Source: Runella rosea
GTDB lineage: Bacteria; Bacteroidota; Bacteroidia; Cytophagales; Spirosomataceae
DNA: 64,000 nucleotides
Assembly (NCBI RefSeq): GCF_003325355.1
Contig: NZ_CP030850.1
Span: forward strand, 5,449,501 to 5,513,500
Direction: 5' to 3'
Below are positions 44,598 to 53,612 of this stretch, in pieces; the stretch's first letter is position 1; the number at the start of each line of letters is the position of its first letter. The translations under genes and the position numbers were made by a program. Under the pieces are notes generated by a model that saw only the letters and a program-made list of their open reading frames with translations, had not been told where the DNA came from and searched no databases.

Positions 44598-45218
44598 ATG
44601 AAAAAAATTAGTCTTTTTATCCTCGGAATTGCGTTGACGGGACTTTTTCAACAATGCGCCGTTAGTCGACAAATATCAGAAGCCAAAACACTAGGCGATT
44701 GTAAATATGCGATTGCTTCAGCCGACAATATTACGTTGGCGGGCATCGACGTTCGGCAATTCAGAAATATGCAGGATTTTGATTTGGCCAAGTCGCCAAG
44801 GCTAGCCCTTGCGCTGTTGAGTCAGGATGTGCCACTCAATCTTCGGTTGAATTTGGACGTTACCAATCCAACCAAACAGCAGGCAGGTATCAATCAATTT
44901 GAATACAAAGTTTTTCTCTCTGAAAATGAGGTGTTTACAGGATTCTGGGACCAGCGTATTGATGTTCAGCCCAACGGCGGCACCACCCGTGTACCCATGC
45001 AGCTCAGCACCAACGCCTACCGCCTCTTGACTGACTCCAAAGCGCGGGATGCGTTTGTGAACATGGTCGAAAACCTGTCAGGCAAGGCGGGTTCACAGCC
45101 CTCCAAACTGACCATCAAACTCCGACCAACGCTTGGCATTGGAAATTCACAAATCAATTATCCGGGCTACATTACGATTGAAAAAGAAGTAACGGCCAAA
45201 ATGTTGGCAGGAGAGTAA
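44598..45218 (+). CDS. Lipoprotein with LEA14-like domain
   Basis: 206 residues. The signal MKKISLFILGIALTGLFQQC has a Cys suited for lipidation. The region LNLRLNLDVTNPTKQQAGIN, EYKVFLSENEVFTGFWDQRI and GGTTRVPMQLS has the pattern of LEA type-2/LEA14 beta-sandwich domains, which bacteria use in periplasmic stress proteins. The match is by pattern only. It is the last gene of this strand before a bidirectional terminator. Confidence 0.65.
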   Translation: MKKISLFILGIALTGLFQQCAVSRQISEAKTLGDCKYAIASADNITLAGIDVRQFRNMQDFDLAKSPRLALALLSQDVPLNLRLNLDVTNPTKQQAGINQFEYKVFLSENEVFTGFWDQRIDVQPNGGTTRVPMQLSTNAYRLLTDSKARDAFVNMVENLSGKAGSQPSKLTIKLRPTLGIGNSQINYPGYITIEKEVTAKMLAGE

Positions 45219-45258
45219 CGGCCAATGTTAAATTAAATCACCGTGGCGGCGGACCACG

Positions 45259-45298
45259 CAACGGCGCAAAGAAAGTAAGCTTTTTCTTTGCGCCGTTG
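45259..45298. terminator. Bidirectional terminator between convergent genes
   Basis: A perfect 16-bp stem (CAACGGCGCAAAGAAA with its complement at 45283-45298) and an 8-base loop, flanked by T-rich DNA on the right. It serves the LEA14-like gene and the convergent DoxX gene. Confidence 0.85.
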
Positions 45299-45303
45299 TT
45301 GTT

Positions 45304-45666
45304 TTACGCCAGCTTCGCCTGAAGTTTTTGTTTAAAAAAGTAAGAAACTCCAAGAACCCCTAAAATCACTATAGGCATAATAAAAGGCGTACCCGTAGCG
45401 ATGTGTGTCCAAGTGGCACCGATTAGGGTAAACGCAAATCCCGCATACGCCCATTCTTTTAGGGAGTCAAACCAAGGGTTCAACAAAGCCAAAGAACCCA
45501 GCAGTTTAAAAATGCCCAGCATCGTTACGAAATAGATAGGGAACCCTATTTTTTGAAAGCTTTGGATTAAATCGGGAGCTTTCGTTAGGTACATGTAGCT
45601 GCTAAATAAAAACAGGAGGGCAATCAGGCCCGTCGTAATCCAATAAATTATTTTGTCGCGTTTCAT
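45304..45666 (-). CDS. DoxX-family membrane protein
   Basis: 120 residues from the ATG at 45666, with four hydrophobic helices (IIYWITTGLIALLFLFSSYM, YFVTMLGIFKLLGSLALLN, YAGFAFTLIGATWTHIATG, IMPIVILGVLGVSYFF). The spacing is typical of DoxX-like proteins, which are linked to redox stress or sulfur chemistry in some bacteria but mostly uncharacterised. A 19-residue extension upstream is possible but overlaps the promoter area. Two palindromes lie next to its promoter box, so it is probably under a repressor or activator. Confidence 0.8.
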   Translation of the reverse strand: MKRDKIIYWITTGLIALLFLFSSYMYLTKAPDLIQSFQKIGFPIYFVTMLGIFKLLGSLALLNPWFDSLKEWAYAGFAFTLIGATWTHIATGTPFIMPIVILGVLGVSYFFKQKLQAKLA

Positions 45667-45720
45667 TGTGGTAGAATTGAATGTTAATTGTGAGCCACAA
45701 AGGTCAGTAAAGTTGCTATA

Positions 45721-45765
45721 CAAATGTAAGTACTATATTAAAGTATAGTGGTATACTCTAGTATA
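45721..45765 (-). promoter_or_regulatory. DoxX promoter -7 box (TACATTTG) with two adjacent operator-like palindromes
   Basis: On the minus strand an exact TAnnTTTG box lies at 45721-45728. Immediately upstream are two perfect inverted repeats: ACTATATTAAAGTATAGT (45732-45749) and TATACTCTAGTATA (45752-45765), which share the half-site core TATAGT/TATACT. They would cover about -18 to -51 from the start of transcription, a usual regulator site. Confidence 0.55.
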
Positions 45766-45778
45766 GCAACCTTGATAA

Positions 45779-46765
45779 CTACGCAAACAACTCATGTTTC
45801 GTACACCATTTTTGAATCAGTCCGATAAAACGTTTGAAATAATCTTCACTAATAAACAAATTGCCCCAATCATCAAACCGTTGGCACTGAATGCCTAAAT
45901 AGAAAAACCAGAGGCTCACCGCCAAGTAGGGAATCAGGCGTTTTTCTTCGTCAGAAATCTTCACAATGGTTTCGTAGCCTTCCAAAAACCGTTGGAGTTT
46001 GCGTTGGTATTCGTCGGCATCAAATTCAGTATTGAACAATTGCACATTGAAATACGCCAAATCAAGGGCTTGCCAACCGTTGCCGCAAAAATCAAAGTCA
46101 AAAAAGGTAACCTCTTCGTTGGGTGTAACGTGCATATTGTCGAACCAAATGTCCAGATGAACCGCGCCTGTTCGGACTTCCTTCATATTGACTTCCTTGA
46201 TTTTTTCTATCAATTTGTAAGTGGATGTTTCCAAAAAAGTCATGGTTTCAGAACTAGCGGCAAAAAACGTTTGGGCGCGTTGGAGGGGCGAAATGAGCAA
46301 CGTTTCGACGTTATAAGTAACTCGTTCCAACGCTAAATTTTGCGTAACTTGGTGAAAACGAGCCATCGCGACCCCAATATTATAACTCATGTCGGTGGTA
46401 AAGCTTCGTATTTTTTCGCCTTCGGCAAACGAGAACAAGACCCCAAACCGCAGACCTTCAGGTGCCATTATTTCCTGAATAAAACTGCCCTTTGCATCGG
46501 CGATGGGGTAGGAGACAGGCACGCCGTTTTCATTCAATAACTTGAGCAAACGGATTTCTTCTTCAATCTCGTTTTTTGTACGCCAATTGTAGCTGTAAAG
46601 CCTGAAAATCAGTTTTTTAGCTCCGTCATTCAAAAGGTACGAGTGATTGATACCCGTTTTCAGAATATGGCATTGGATGGAGTCATTGAGTGAGTAGCGG
46701 GTCTGCAAAAAAGTACCTAAATGCGAAGCCGACAGCCTCGAATCATACACGGGAAAAGGGTTCAT
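45779..46765 (-). CDS. APH-fold phosphotransferase (homoserine kinase/SrkA-like)
   Basis: 328 residues from the ATG at 46765. The aminoglycoside-phosphotransferase/choline-kinase fold is shown by the catalytic motif HLDIWFDNM (HxDxxxxN), the metal-binding DFDFCGNGW and the N-lobe KKLIFRLYSYNW. The closest type is the homoserine-kinase II/YihE-like kinases. The substrate is unknown; antibiotic resistance should not be assumed. Longer starts at 46855 (MSLDQANPTF) or upstream are possible, and a near-consensus promoter box around 46883-46890 leaves room for 46855. Confidence 0.8.
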   Translation of the reverse strand: MNPFPVYDSRLSASHLGTFLQTRYSLNDSIQCHILKTGINHSYLLNDGAKKLIFRLYSYNWRTKNEIEEEIRLLKLLNENGVPVSYPIADAKGSFIQEIMAPEGLRFGVLFSFAEGEKIRSFTTDMSYNIGVAMARFHQVTQNLALERVTYNVETLLISPLQRAQTFFAASSETMTFLETSTYKLIEKIKEVNMKEVRTGAVHLDIWFDNMHVTPNEEVTFFDFDFCGNGWQALDLAYFNVQLFNTEFDADEYQRKLQRFLEGYETIVKISDEEKRLIPYLAVSLWFFYLGIQCQRFDDWGNLFISEDYFKRFIGLIQKWCTKHELFA

Positions 46766-47015
46766 GAAGCCGAAGTTTGGGGTGAAGTACAACCGAAAAA
46801 TGATATACCGAAAAATGCAAAATGTAAAAGTTGGATTGGCCTGATCGAGTGACATGACCAGACAAAAGAAAAAACGGGGTGCAAAGATGCACTTTTTACG
46901 CGTATTCTGAATCAATAAATAAAACAAGGGAGAAGTATCGGTTTATACCTCAATGACATTTCCGACAATGGCTGATTTCGTGTTTCTTTGCAACTTAAAA
47001 CAATCCATTACAGCT

Positions 47016-48404
47016 ATGTTACAAAATGACTTAAACCACTTCGGAGAAATCCTTCAAAAAATTCTTGAACAGGGCGTTGCTTTCTTACAAACCATTGACC
47101 AACGCCCCACTTCGGCTCCTCATACCGTGAAGTTGGTGACCGACTTGGAAGAAAACGGAAAAGGAACAGCGGCAGTTTTGGCCGAATTTAAACAACGATT
47201 TGACCCGCTCATCGTGGCTTCTTCGGGGCCGCGCTCGTGGGGGTTTGTGACGGGTGGCGCTACGCCCGCCGCCGTGGCAGGCGACTGGCTCGCAGGAGTA
47301 TATGACCAAAACCCGCAGGCTATTCAAGGGCAAGGTGATTTGTCGGCGCTGATTGAAGTGGAAACCATTCAGTTGCTGCTGTCGCTTTTTGACTTACCAG
47401 ATACATTCACTGGCGGTTTTGTGACGGGGGCGACCATGTCCAATTTTACCGCGTTGGCCGTTGGGCGTCAGTGGGCAGGCAAGCAGCAGGGGCGCGATAT
47501 TGCCAAAGAAGGCGTCGGAAAGGGCGTAAAAGTGCTGAGCGCCACGCCGCATTCCTCAGCCGTTAAGTCGCTGTCAATGTTAGGCTTAGGAAGTCAGAAT
47601 TTTATTAAAATCAATACTTTGCTGGGCAATAGAGAAGCGATTGATGTGGCCGATTTGGAAGCGAAGATACAAGTGCTTTCAGGGGAGCCTTTTATCCTGA
47701 TTTCGAGTGGCGGCACGGTCAATACTGTTGATTTTGACGATTTGGAAGCTATTGCCCGATTAAAAGAAAAATATAACTTTTGGTGGCACATCGACGCGGC
47801 CTTTGGTGGTTTTGCAGCTTGTTCGCCCAAATATAAACATTTACTTAAGGGCTGGGAAGGTGCCGATAGCATTACTGTTGACTGCCACAAGTGGCTGAAT
47901 GTACCCTACGAAAGTGCCTTCTTTTTGGTGAAAAAAGAACATAGTATTTTGCAGGTAGAAACCTTCCAAAACTCCAATGCGCCTTACCTCGGCAACCCGC
48001 TCGAAAATTTTAGTTTTCTTAATTTTTTGCCCGAAAACTCGCGCCGATTGCGAGCGTTGCCCGCTTGGTTTACGCTGAAGGCGTACGGCAAAAAAGGCTA
48101 TCAGGAAATTGTCGAAAACAGCATCCAGATGGCGCAGTTATTGGACGATTTTATTCAGCAAAGCAGTGATTTTGAGTTGCTTGCGCCAACACGTCTGAAC
48201 AACGTGTGTTTTACCCTAAAGGGCGAAGAAAATCAAGACAAAGTACATTCGTTTCTGACCCAACTAAACCAACGCGGAAAAGTATTTATGACCCCAACGG
48301 TATATAACGGCAAAAAAGGCATTCGAGCGGCGTTTGTCAACTGGCGTACTCTTGAGAAAGATGTTGAAATTGCGATTGCCGAAATGAAAGCGGTCTTGGC
48401 TTAG
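47016..48404 (+). CDS. PLP-dependent group II amino-acid decarboxylase
   Basis: 462 residues from the ATG at 47016. The fold-type I decarboxylase motifs are present: GGFVTGATMSNFTALAVGRQ, WWHIDAAFGGFAACSPKY, and the PLP lysine in TVDCHKWLNVPYESAFF. It belongs with aspartate/aromatic-L-amino-acid decarboxylases; the substrate cannot be set from motifs. The frame opens at 46953, but a TTTCTTTG promoter-like box lies within that extension, so the later ATG is preferred. Divergent from the APH-fold kinase gene; convergent with the phosphoesterase gene. Confidence 0.9.
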   Translation: MLQNDLNHFGEILQKILEQGVAFLQTIDQRPTSAPHTVKLVTDLEENGKGTAAVLAEFKQRFDPLIVASSGPRSWGFVTGGATPAAVAGDWLAGVYDQNPQAIQGQGDLSALIEVETIQLLLSLFDLPDTFTGGFVTGATMSNFTALAVGRQWAGKQQGRDIAKEGVGKGVKVLSATPHSSAVKSLSMLGLGSQNFIKINTLLGNREAIDVADLEAKIQVLSGEPFILISSGGTVNTVDFDDLEAIARLKEKYNFWWHIDAAFGGFAACSPKYKHLLKGWEGADSITVDCHKWLNVPYESAFFLVKKEHSILQVETFQNSNAPYLGNPLENFSFLNFLPENSRRLRALPAWFTLKAYGKKGYQEIVENSIQMAQLLDDFIQQSSDFELLAPTRLNNVCFTLKGEENQDKVHSFLTQLNQRGKVFMTPTVYNGKKGIRAAFVNWRTLEKDVEIAIAEMKAVLA

Positions 48405-48441
48405 ACTGTGCGTCAGGTTGCGCACATCCCGACTTATAAAA

Positions 48442-48477
48442 AAAGGGGAGCGGTTTACTCATTTCCCGCTCCCCTTT
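48442..48477. terminator. Bidirectional terminator between convergent genes
   Basis: A perfect 12-bp stem (AAAGGGGAGCGG / CCGCTCCCCTTT), 12-base loop, with an A run on the left and Ts on the right. Confidence 0.85.
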
Positions 48478-48482
48478 CACAG

Positions 48483-51236
48483 TTACTTTTTCGGTTTGAT
48501 ACTTTTTGGTTTATTAGTTTTCGGCTTCGCTTTTTTCAGCTCTTCATCATCTTCCGCGCGGCGTTTTTGCATGGTTTCGGTGCGGTCCAATTCTTCCGAT
48601 TGGGCAAAGGCTTTCCAATCAAATTTTTCATCGAAGGGGTCCAACGCTTTTTGCGGGTCAAATAGACGTTTATCAATTGCCACGGCATTGTAAGGCGTGT
48701 AATCGGGTTTGTCGGTAAACAAGTCGATTAGATTTGTGGCACCCGCATCGTACTGATTCAGGTACGGCATTCCGAGGATATTCCAGAAGGTCTTGAATAC
48801 GCTACCAAAGCTGTAATGCTCGTGACCGACGTAGTTTTTCTTGACCCAAGGCGAAATCGTCAGCAACAAACTGCGGTGGGCGTCGATGTGGTCCACGCCG
48901 CCCTGCGGGTCATCTTCCAGCACTACGATGAGCATTTTTTTCCAGTAAGGCGTTTTGCTCAAAAACTCCACTACGCGTCCGAGGGCAAGGTCGTTGTCAG
49001 CCATGTAGCTTTGCGTAAACGGAAATCCTGCTTTGGCGCGTTCGCGGGTGCCGTGGTCGTTGGGCAGCATGAGCGTAAGCATCGAAGGCAATTTTCTGTT
49101 AGTACCTCCCCATTTTTCGTTAAATTCCCTCATAAACACATCGGCCCGGAACTGGTCTGGAATGGCCATATTGTAGGTTGGATATATCTTAGAAGAGCGG
49201 TCGTAAAGCGGCGCGGGCAAGGGGTAATTGATGGTGTATAGCTCGCCGATGTACTTCATGGTGCTGTCGGAATACGCAGCAGCCATTTCGACTCCGAAGC
49301 CGAAGTTAAAAAACTCCTTTTTGTTGCGTTCGAGGTGGTCCCAAATGGAGCCAGCTTCGGTATAATCTTCGGGATAAATACTGCCTGCCGAGCCGTAAAA
49401 AGACCAATTACCGGGTGCCTTGGAGGTGTCAATCAAGTCGCGTTTTCCTCCGTAAGCGGCGGAAGTGCCCGTTTCGACCCATTCGTTGGGATATACGCCC
49501 ACCATCCAGCGGTGTCCGTCGGCTGAGACGTCGGCGTCGCAGTAAAAATTGTCAGACATTGCAAAACGCTTCGCCAATGCCGCGTGATTGGGCATCACGT
49601 CTACATTTTCCAACGTTTGGGTTTTGTTGCGGTTGGAAAACGTCGCTTTCAGACCGTAGCGCGCCAATGAAGCCTCTCCTTTACCGTTGGTGTTTTGTCC
49701 AAATACTTCGTCGTAGGTGCGGTTTTCCTTGGAAATGAACACGATATGCTCAATGTTGGAAAGCGCATTTTTGGTGACGGGTTTTTGTTCAAACTTAAAA
49801 TTATTCGAAATCACTTTTTGGGTCATCGCGGCCAATTGTCCATCGGCGGGAATATCAATGACCGATACCGTTCCTTTCATTAAGCTACCCACGTAGCTAC
49901 CTTCAGGACCAGGTTTAAAATTAGGGCCGCCGTTGGGGCCGCTGCCGAATCCTTTGGCGTTGGTGACAATCAACTGTCGCCCATCGGGCGATACTTTTAG
50001 CTTGGACGGAAACCAACCCGTGGGGATATGACCCAATACTTTCAGGCTCGGAATGTCAATTACGGCTACGGCGTTGATGCCCGCTTCCGCCACGTAGAGG
50101 CGCTTTTGGTCGGGAGAGGTAGCCACGCCAAACGGAATCAGTCCACGCAGCTTGCCCAAACGCGGGTCGGGTTGCAACGGAATGGTGTACACTACGGTAT
50201 CTTTCTGAATATCAATCACCGACACACAGTCGTTGTTGCCGTTGCTAACAAATACATATTTGTCGGTGGCGGCCACGGAGTTGGGGCTACTACCGCCCAC
50301 TGCTGGGAAATCCTCAATCATTTGACCCACCAAAAAGCCCGTTTTGGTCTTGTTTTTTACTTTCCAGCTCGTGCCGTTGGGCGAATAACTCCACACCGAA
50401 AAGGCCTCGGGTGCGTTGGGGCTTCCCAGCGCGGGGATGCCTTTGGCGGCGTTGCCTTCTTCCATTTCCTTGCTGCCATATTTGGTAGCGGGCCACGGAT
50501 GCGCGGTTTTTTTGAGGTTTTTTGGGTCCAAATCGGTAAAAGGTTTGTATTCAAAAACGCCTACGTTGGCCACGTAGATGCGTTGCTCATCGGGCGAAAA
50601 ACTGATACCAAAGGGATACCGCCCCGTCGGAATATTGTCTGCTACGCGCAGGGTTTCGGTGTTGACCACCACCATTCTAAACCCGATTTGGTCAACTACA
50701 TAGAGGCGTTTGCCGTCGTTGGAAAGAACGAGGTCGCCGAGATAGCCATGCTCGTAGTTTTTGGCGGAGCAGTTGATTGAGCCCTTGCCTTTTCCCGTGT
50801 TCAGGTCAAACAAAAATATTTTGTTGGTTTGCCCGCCCGCTACGTAGAGTGTTTGGTTGTCGGGGCTGATGGCCAAGCCCATGAAGCAGGCTTCTAGAAT
50901 ACCGTCGTCGGTTTTAAAGCCTTCGGGTACTTGTAGAACGGTTGGATTGGCACTGCGCACGTTTTTGATGATTGAAACCGAAAAAGGGTTAGTGCCTGAG
51001 TTGGCCGTTACGGCAATGTTTCCGTCTTTGCTCAAAACCAATCCGTAAGGGTGCGGCGCGGTCATGATTTGTTTGCCCAAGGGCGTTATGAGGCGTCCGT
51101 TGGGCAAAACGCTCACGCCGTTTTTGTCAACTTTAGCGTATTCACTGCCTGCGGGGGCCGACATTTGCCAAGGTTGTGACCAACCCAGTTGACTTATTGA
51201 TAAATACAGGCAGAAAAGGAAAAAAATGCGTAGCAT
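48483..51236 (-). CDS. YncE-type propeller fused to alkaline-phosphatase-superfamily phosphoesterase (basic tail)
   Basis: 917 residues from the ATG at 51236, with a signal peptide ending LGWSQPW. The first ~480 residues are a 7-bladed YncE-like propeller (PHPYGLVLSKDGNIAVTANS, SPDNQTLYVAGGQTNKIFLF, SPDQKRLYVAEAGINAVAVI). The C-terminal half is a phosphoesterase of the PF04185 type, with ISKENRTYDEVFG, MSDNFYCDADVSADGHRWM, PNDHGTRE and EDDPQGGVDHIDAHRS as metal-site motifs. It hydrolyses a phosphate ester outside the cytoplasm. The last ~25 residues are strongly basic (KPKTNKPKSIKPKK). It lies downstream of a TonB receptor on the same strand. Confidence 0.88.
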   Translation of the reverse strand: MLRIFFLFCLYLSISQLGWSQPWQMSAPAGSEYAKVDKNGVSVLPNGRLITPLGKQIMTAPHPYGLVLSKDGNIAVTANSGTNPFSVSIIKNVRSANPTVLQVPEGFKTDDGILEACFMGLAISPDNQTLYVAGGQTNKIFLFDLNTGKGKGSINCSAKNYEHGYLGDLVLSNDGKRLYVVDQIGFRMVVVNTETLRVADNIPTGRYPFGISFSPDEQRIYVANVGVFEYKPFTDLDPKNLKKTAHPWPATKYGSKEMEEGNAAKGIPALGSPNAPEAFSVWSYSPNGTSWKVKNKTKTGFLVGQMIEDFPAVGGSSPNSVAATDKYVFVSNGNNDCVSVIDIQKDTVVYTIPLQPDPRLGKLRGLIPFGVATSPDQKRLYVAEAGINAVAVIDIPSLKVLGHIPTGWFPSKLKVSPDGRQLIVTNAKGFGSGPNGGPNFKPGPEGSYVGSLMKGTVSVIDIPADGQLAAMTQKVISNNFKFEQKPVTKNALSNIEHIVFISKENRTYDEVFGQNTNGKGEASLARYGLKATFSNRNKTQTLENVDVMPNHAALAKRFAMSDNFYCDADVSADGHRWMVGVYPNEWVETGTSAAYGGKRDLIDTSKAPGNWSFYGSAGSIYPEDYTEAGSIWDHLERNKKEFFNFGFGVEMAAAYSDSTMKYIGELYTINYPLPAPLYDRSSKIYPTYNMAIPDQFRADVFMREFNEKWGGTNRKLPSMLTLMLPNDHGTRERAKAGFPFTQSYMADNDLALGRVVEFLSKTPYWKKMLIVVLEDDPQGGVDHIDAHRSLLLTISPWVKKNYVGHEHYSFGSVFKTFWNILGMPYLNQYDAGATNLIDLFTDKPDYTPYNAVAIDKRLFDPQKALDPFDEKFDWKAFAQSEELDRTETMQKRRAEDDEELKKAKPKTNKPKSIKPKK

Positions 51237-51262
51237 AGGAAAGGTAGTTTTAGATAGGGTTG

Positions 51263-51282
51263 CCACGCCTTTTATGGCGTGG
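51263..51282. promoter_or_regulatory. Perfect stem-loop between TonB receptor and phosphoesterase genes
   Basis: CCACGCC - 6-base loop - GGCGTGG, 26 bases before the phosphoesterase start. It has no T run in the direction of these genes, so it may be an intercistronic or leader hairpin. Confidence 0.45.
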
Positions 51283-51312
51283 ATAAAGAGATAAAAGTAC
51301 AGTTTTTAAACA

Positions 51313-53340
51313 TTACCATTTAAATTCAGCGGTAAGCCACAGGCTGCGGCCGTAGCCGTTGATGCCCGAGCCATGGGTGCGGTAATCTGCGTCAAAAAGA
51401 TTCTGAACGGCGGCGGTCAGGCTGATTCTTTTTAAGTTATAGCCCGCATTTAGATTGAATACATTCCAAGCTGGTGTACCGCCTTTGGCGATTCGGTTGT
51501 CGTCTTTGTCGCCCTGTGCGAGACGCTCTTGTGCGCCTGCAAACCAAAATTCAGGGCGAATCCAACCTTTATTTTTGGTAAAATTCAACCCTACTCGGCC
51601 ATTGACGGGCGGAATACGACGCATGGGCTCGTTCTTGGTTTCACTTTGTCCGAAGCAATAGGAAACGTTGCCATAAAGCTGTAACGAAGTAAGCAAATTT
51701 GCCTGAAGTTTGGCGTCAAAACCATTGATGTAAGCACTTTCAACGTTCTCTTTGCGGTAAACGTTGATGCCGTTGACCTGCTCATTGGGCACCCGTACCC
51801 GCGTGATGAGGTTTTGGAGTTGGGTAGAATAGTAGCCCATTTGGAGGCCAATGATTTTGGTTGCTATTTTTAACCCTAGTTCGTAAGTGGTTGATTTTTC
51901 GGGTTTTAAATTGTTAGTGGGAACTTCGTACCGAAAGTCTACGATACCGAGTGTGCCCAAATCGTCGATATTGGGGGCGCGGAAGCCCGTGCTGATGTTG
52001 AGGTAAGGTGCAATGGATTTTCCGAGGTTGTAGGATAGATTGTAATTGTACACAAACGCGGCAGGGGTAAGGCGGCTGTCGCCGATGGTAGCGTCGGGAA
52101 TATCAATCACAAAACCGTTGTAGCGAATGCCAAACGTCGAGTTGAGCCGGGCTAAGTTGGTGCTTACAATTGAATAAGCGGCATAGTTCAGAAAAGTCGA
52201 ATTGTCGGGGTACAAACCGCGACTGTAGGTACGTTGAAGGGTGGTGTTATTTTCGTCATAACGCTCGCTGTTGACCTTGTCGCGGTAGAGTTCCACGCCC
52301 GAATTAAGGGTTAACATTCCTCTTAAAAAACGCGACTGATTGTTGTACGTCAAACCCCAGGTTTGTACTTTGTCGGTTTCCGAGCGGAGCGCGGTGGCTC
52401 CGTTTTTTTGGCTAAACCGGCCTTCCTGCGTGGCCTGCCGGGAGAGGGTAAAAGTCTGATGATTAAACCAGTTAGATTCACTTTGGTTCTCTAATTTAAC
52501 ATACGTCAACTGCCGCCGCTGTGGGTCAAATTGGTTGATTTTGAAGTTCTCCAGTTGATACCGAAAAAACACCTCCACATTGCGTTGACTGACTGATTGA
52601 TGCGCCAACGTTGCCATCCAGCCGTGGCCTAGATTTAACTTGGCTTTCAGGTCGAAATCCTGCTCTTTGTAGCCCGAAGGTGATTGGAAACCCGTGTTTT
52701 TGCCACCCAACACATCCCCGAAGCGACGATTGGTAAAACCCGCCTGAAACGCCGCGTTGGTTCCGCCGTAGCGAGCTTCGACGCGCCCGCTTTGCTCCAT
52801 GCCCGCGCTGACCAAGCGCCCCAGCAATCTTCCGCCGAAACCTGTATTGAATTGAGGGTCGGTGGTAAAAAGCTGAATGGTTCCCCCCAGCGCATCGGAG
52901 CCGTATTGCACGGAGCCGCTCCCTAACAGTACCTCGGCCCGGCCCAAGGTAAAAGCGTCGATGGTGTTGAGATATTGATTGGGACCGTAGCGAAAAGTGC
53001 TGTTGTTGAGGCGAATATCGTCAATGAGTAGCAAGGTTTGATTGCCTGTTAGGCCGCGCACAAAGGGCGAACCTGCGCCATGAGTGGTTTTCTGCACAAA
53101 CACGCCCATTTGGTTCATCAAAAGCTCGGGTGTGCTGCGCGACTGCGACGTCTTGATTTCCTCTTGACCGATAGCATAAATCAGGGCGGGAGTTTGAAAT
53201 ACGGTTTTTTCGCCCCGGGTGGAAGTGACAACAACCTCATTTAACTGCTTGGTTTTGAGTGAGTCAGGGGCTTTAGCAAACGATGAATGGAAGCCAAGCG
53301 TGATAAGAGCAGAAAGGGTGGAGAAGGAGAGTTTAGACAT
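51313..53340 (-). CDS. TonB-dependent outer-membrane receptor (vitamin B12/heme/siderophore type, no N-domain)
   Basis: 675 residues from the ATG at 53340. A signal peptide (MSKLSFSTLSALITLGFHSS to FAKA) is followed by the TonB box (NEVVVTSTRGEKT), a plug (SPFVRGLTGNQTLLLIDDIR, VLLGSGSVQYGSDALGGTIQ) and a barrel ending LWLTAEFKW. It lacks the carboxypeptidase-like domain seen in the receptor at 35457. It lies between two phosphoesterase genes, so the uptake of a product or metal linked to phosphate-ester hydrolysis is inferred. The ATG at 53340 follows a good promoter box, and upstream extensions lie beyond that box. Confidence 0.92.
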   Translation of the reverse strand: MSKLSFSTLSALITLGFHSSFAKAPDSLKTKQLNEVVVTSTRGEKTVFQTPALIYAIGQEEIKTSQSRSTPELLMNQMGVFVQKTTHGAGSPFVRGLTGNQTLLLIDDIRLNNSTFRYGPNQYLNTIDAFTLGRAEVLLGSGSVQYGSDALGGTIQLFTTDPQFNTGFGGRLLGRLVSAGMEQSGRVEARYGGTNAAFQAGFTNRRFGDVLGGKNTGFQSPSGYKEQDFDLKAKLNLGHGWMATLAHQSVSQRNVEVFFRYQLENFKINQFDPQRRQLTYVKLENQSESNWFNHQTFTLSRQATQEGRFSQKNGATALRSETDKVQTWGLTYNNQSRFLRGMLTLNSGVELYRDKVNSERYDENNTTLQRTYSRGLYPDNSTFLNYAAYSIVSTNLARLNSTFGIRYNGFVIDIPDATIGDSRLTPAAFVYNYNLSYNLGKSIAPYLNISTGFRAPNIDDLGTLGIVDFRYEVPTNNLKPEKSTTYELGLKIATKIIGLQMGYYSTQLQNLITRVRVPNEQVNGINVYRKENVESAYINGFDAKLQANLLTSLQLYGNVSYCFGQSETKNEPMRRIPPVNGRVGLNFTKNKGWIRPEFWFAGAQERLAQGDKDDNRIAKGGTPAWNVFNLNAGYNLKRISLTAAVQNLFDADYRTHGSGINGYGRSLWLTAEFKW

Positions 53341-53366
53341 ATTTTGATAAAGAAACGGTATGGTGA

Positions 53367-53374
53367 CAAAATTA
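53367..53374 (-). promoter_or_regulatory. Putative -7 promoter box (TAATTTTG) for the TonB receptor
   Basis: An exact TAnnTTTG match on the minus strand followed by TCACC, giving a leader of about 20 bases to the ATG at 53340. No -33 TTG at the usual distance. Confidence 0.45.
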
Positions 53375-53612
53375 CTGACTTTTACTTGTTGATGAATTAA
53401 GCGAAAGTTATGTTTCGGCCTGGCCACTGAATTTGCTCAGGACAAATGCGTTAATGCTTCTATTTCAACAATTCACTGCTAAATGTAGAAATATTTGTAA
53501 ACATTTGTGTAGTAATTGTTAACAATTTGCTTTTATAGCTTAATAATTCCTTTACTCACTTTACTGTGAAATGCCCCAATCAATTGACACTTTTGTAAAA
53601 ATTCAGATTCAG

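Noticed and set aside
45779-46765. Aminoglycoside resistance gene
   Set aside because: The APH fold is shared by many metabolic kinases; there is no resistance-type context or mobile element nearby.
50028-50780. 250-codon plus-strand frame opposite the phosphoesterase gene
   Set aside because: It is antisense to well-conserved propeller blades, and the composition (His/Arg/Val-rich) is that of a shadow frame.
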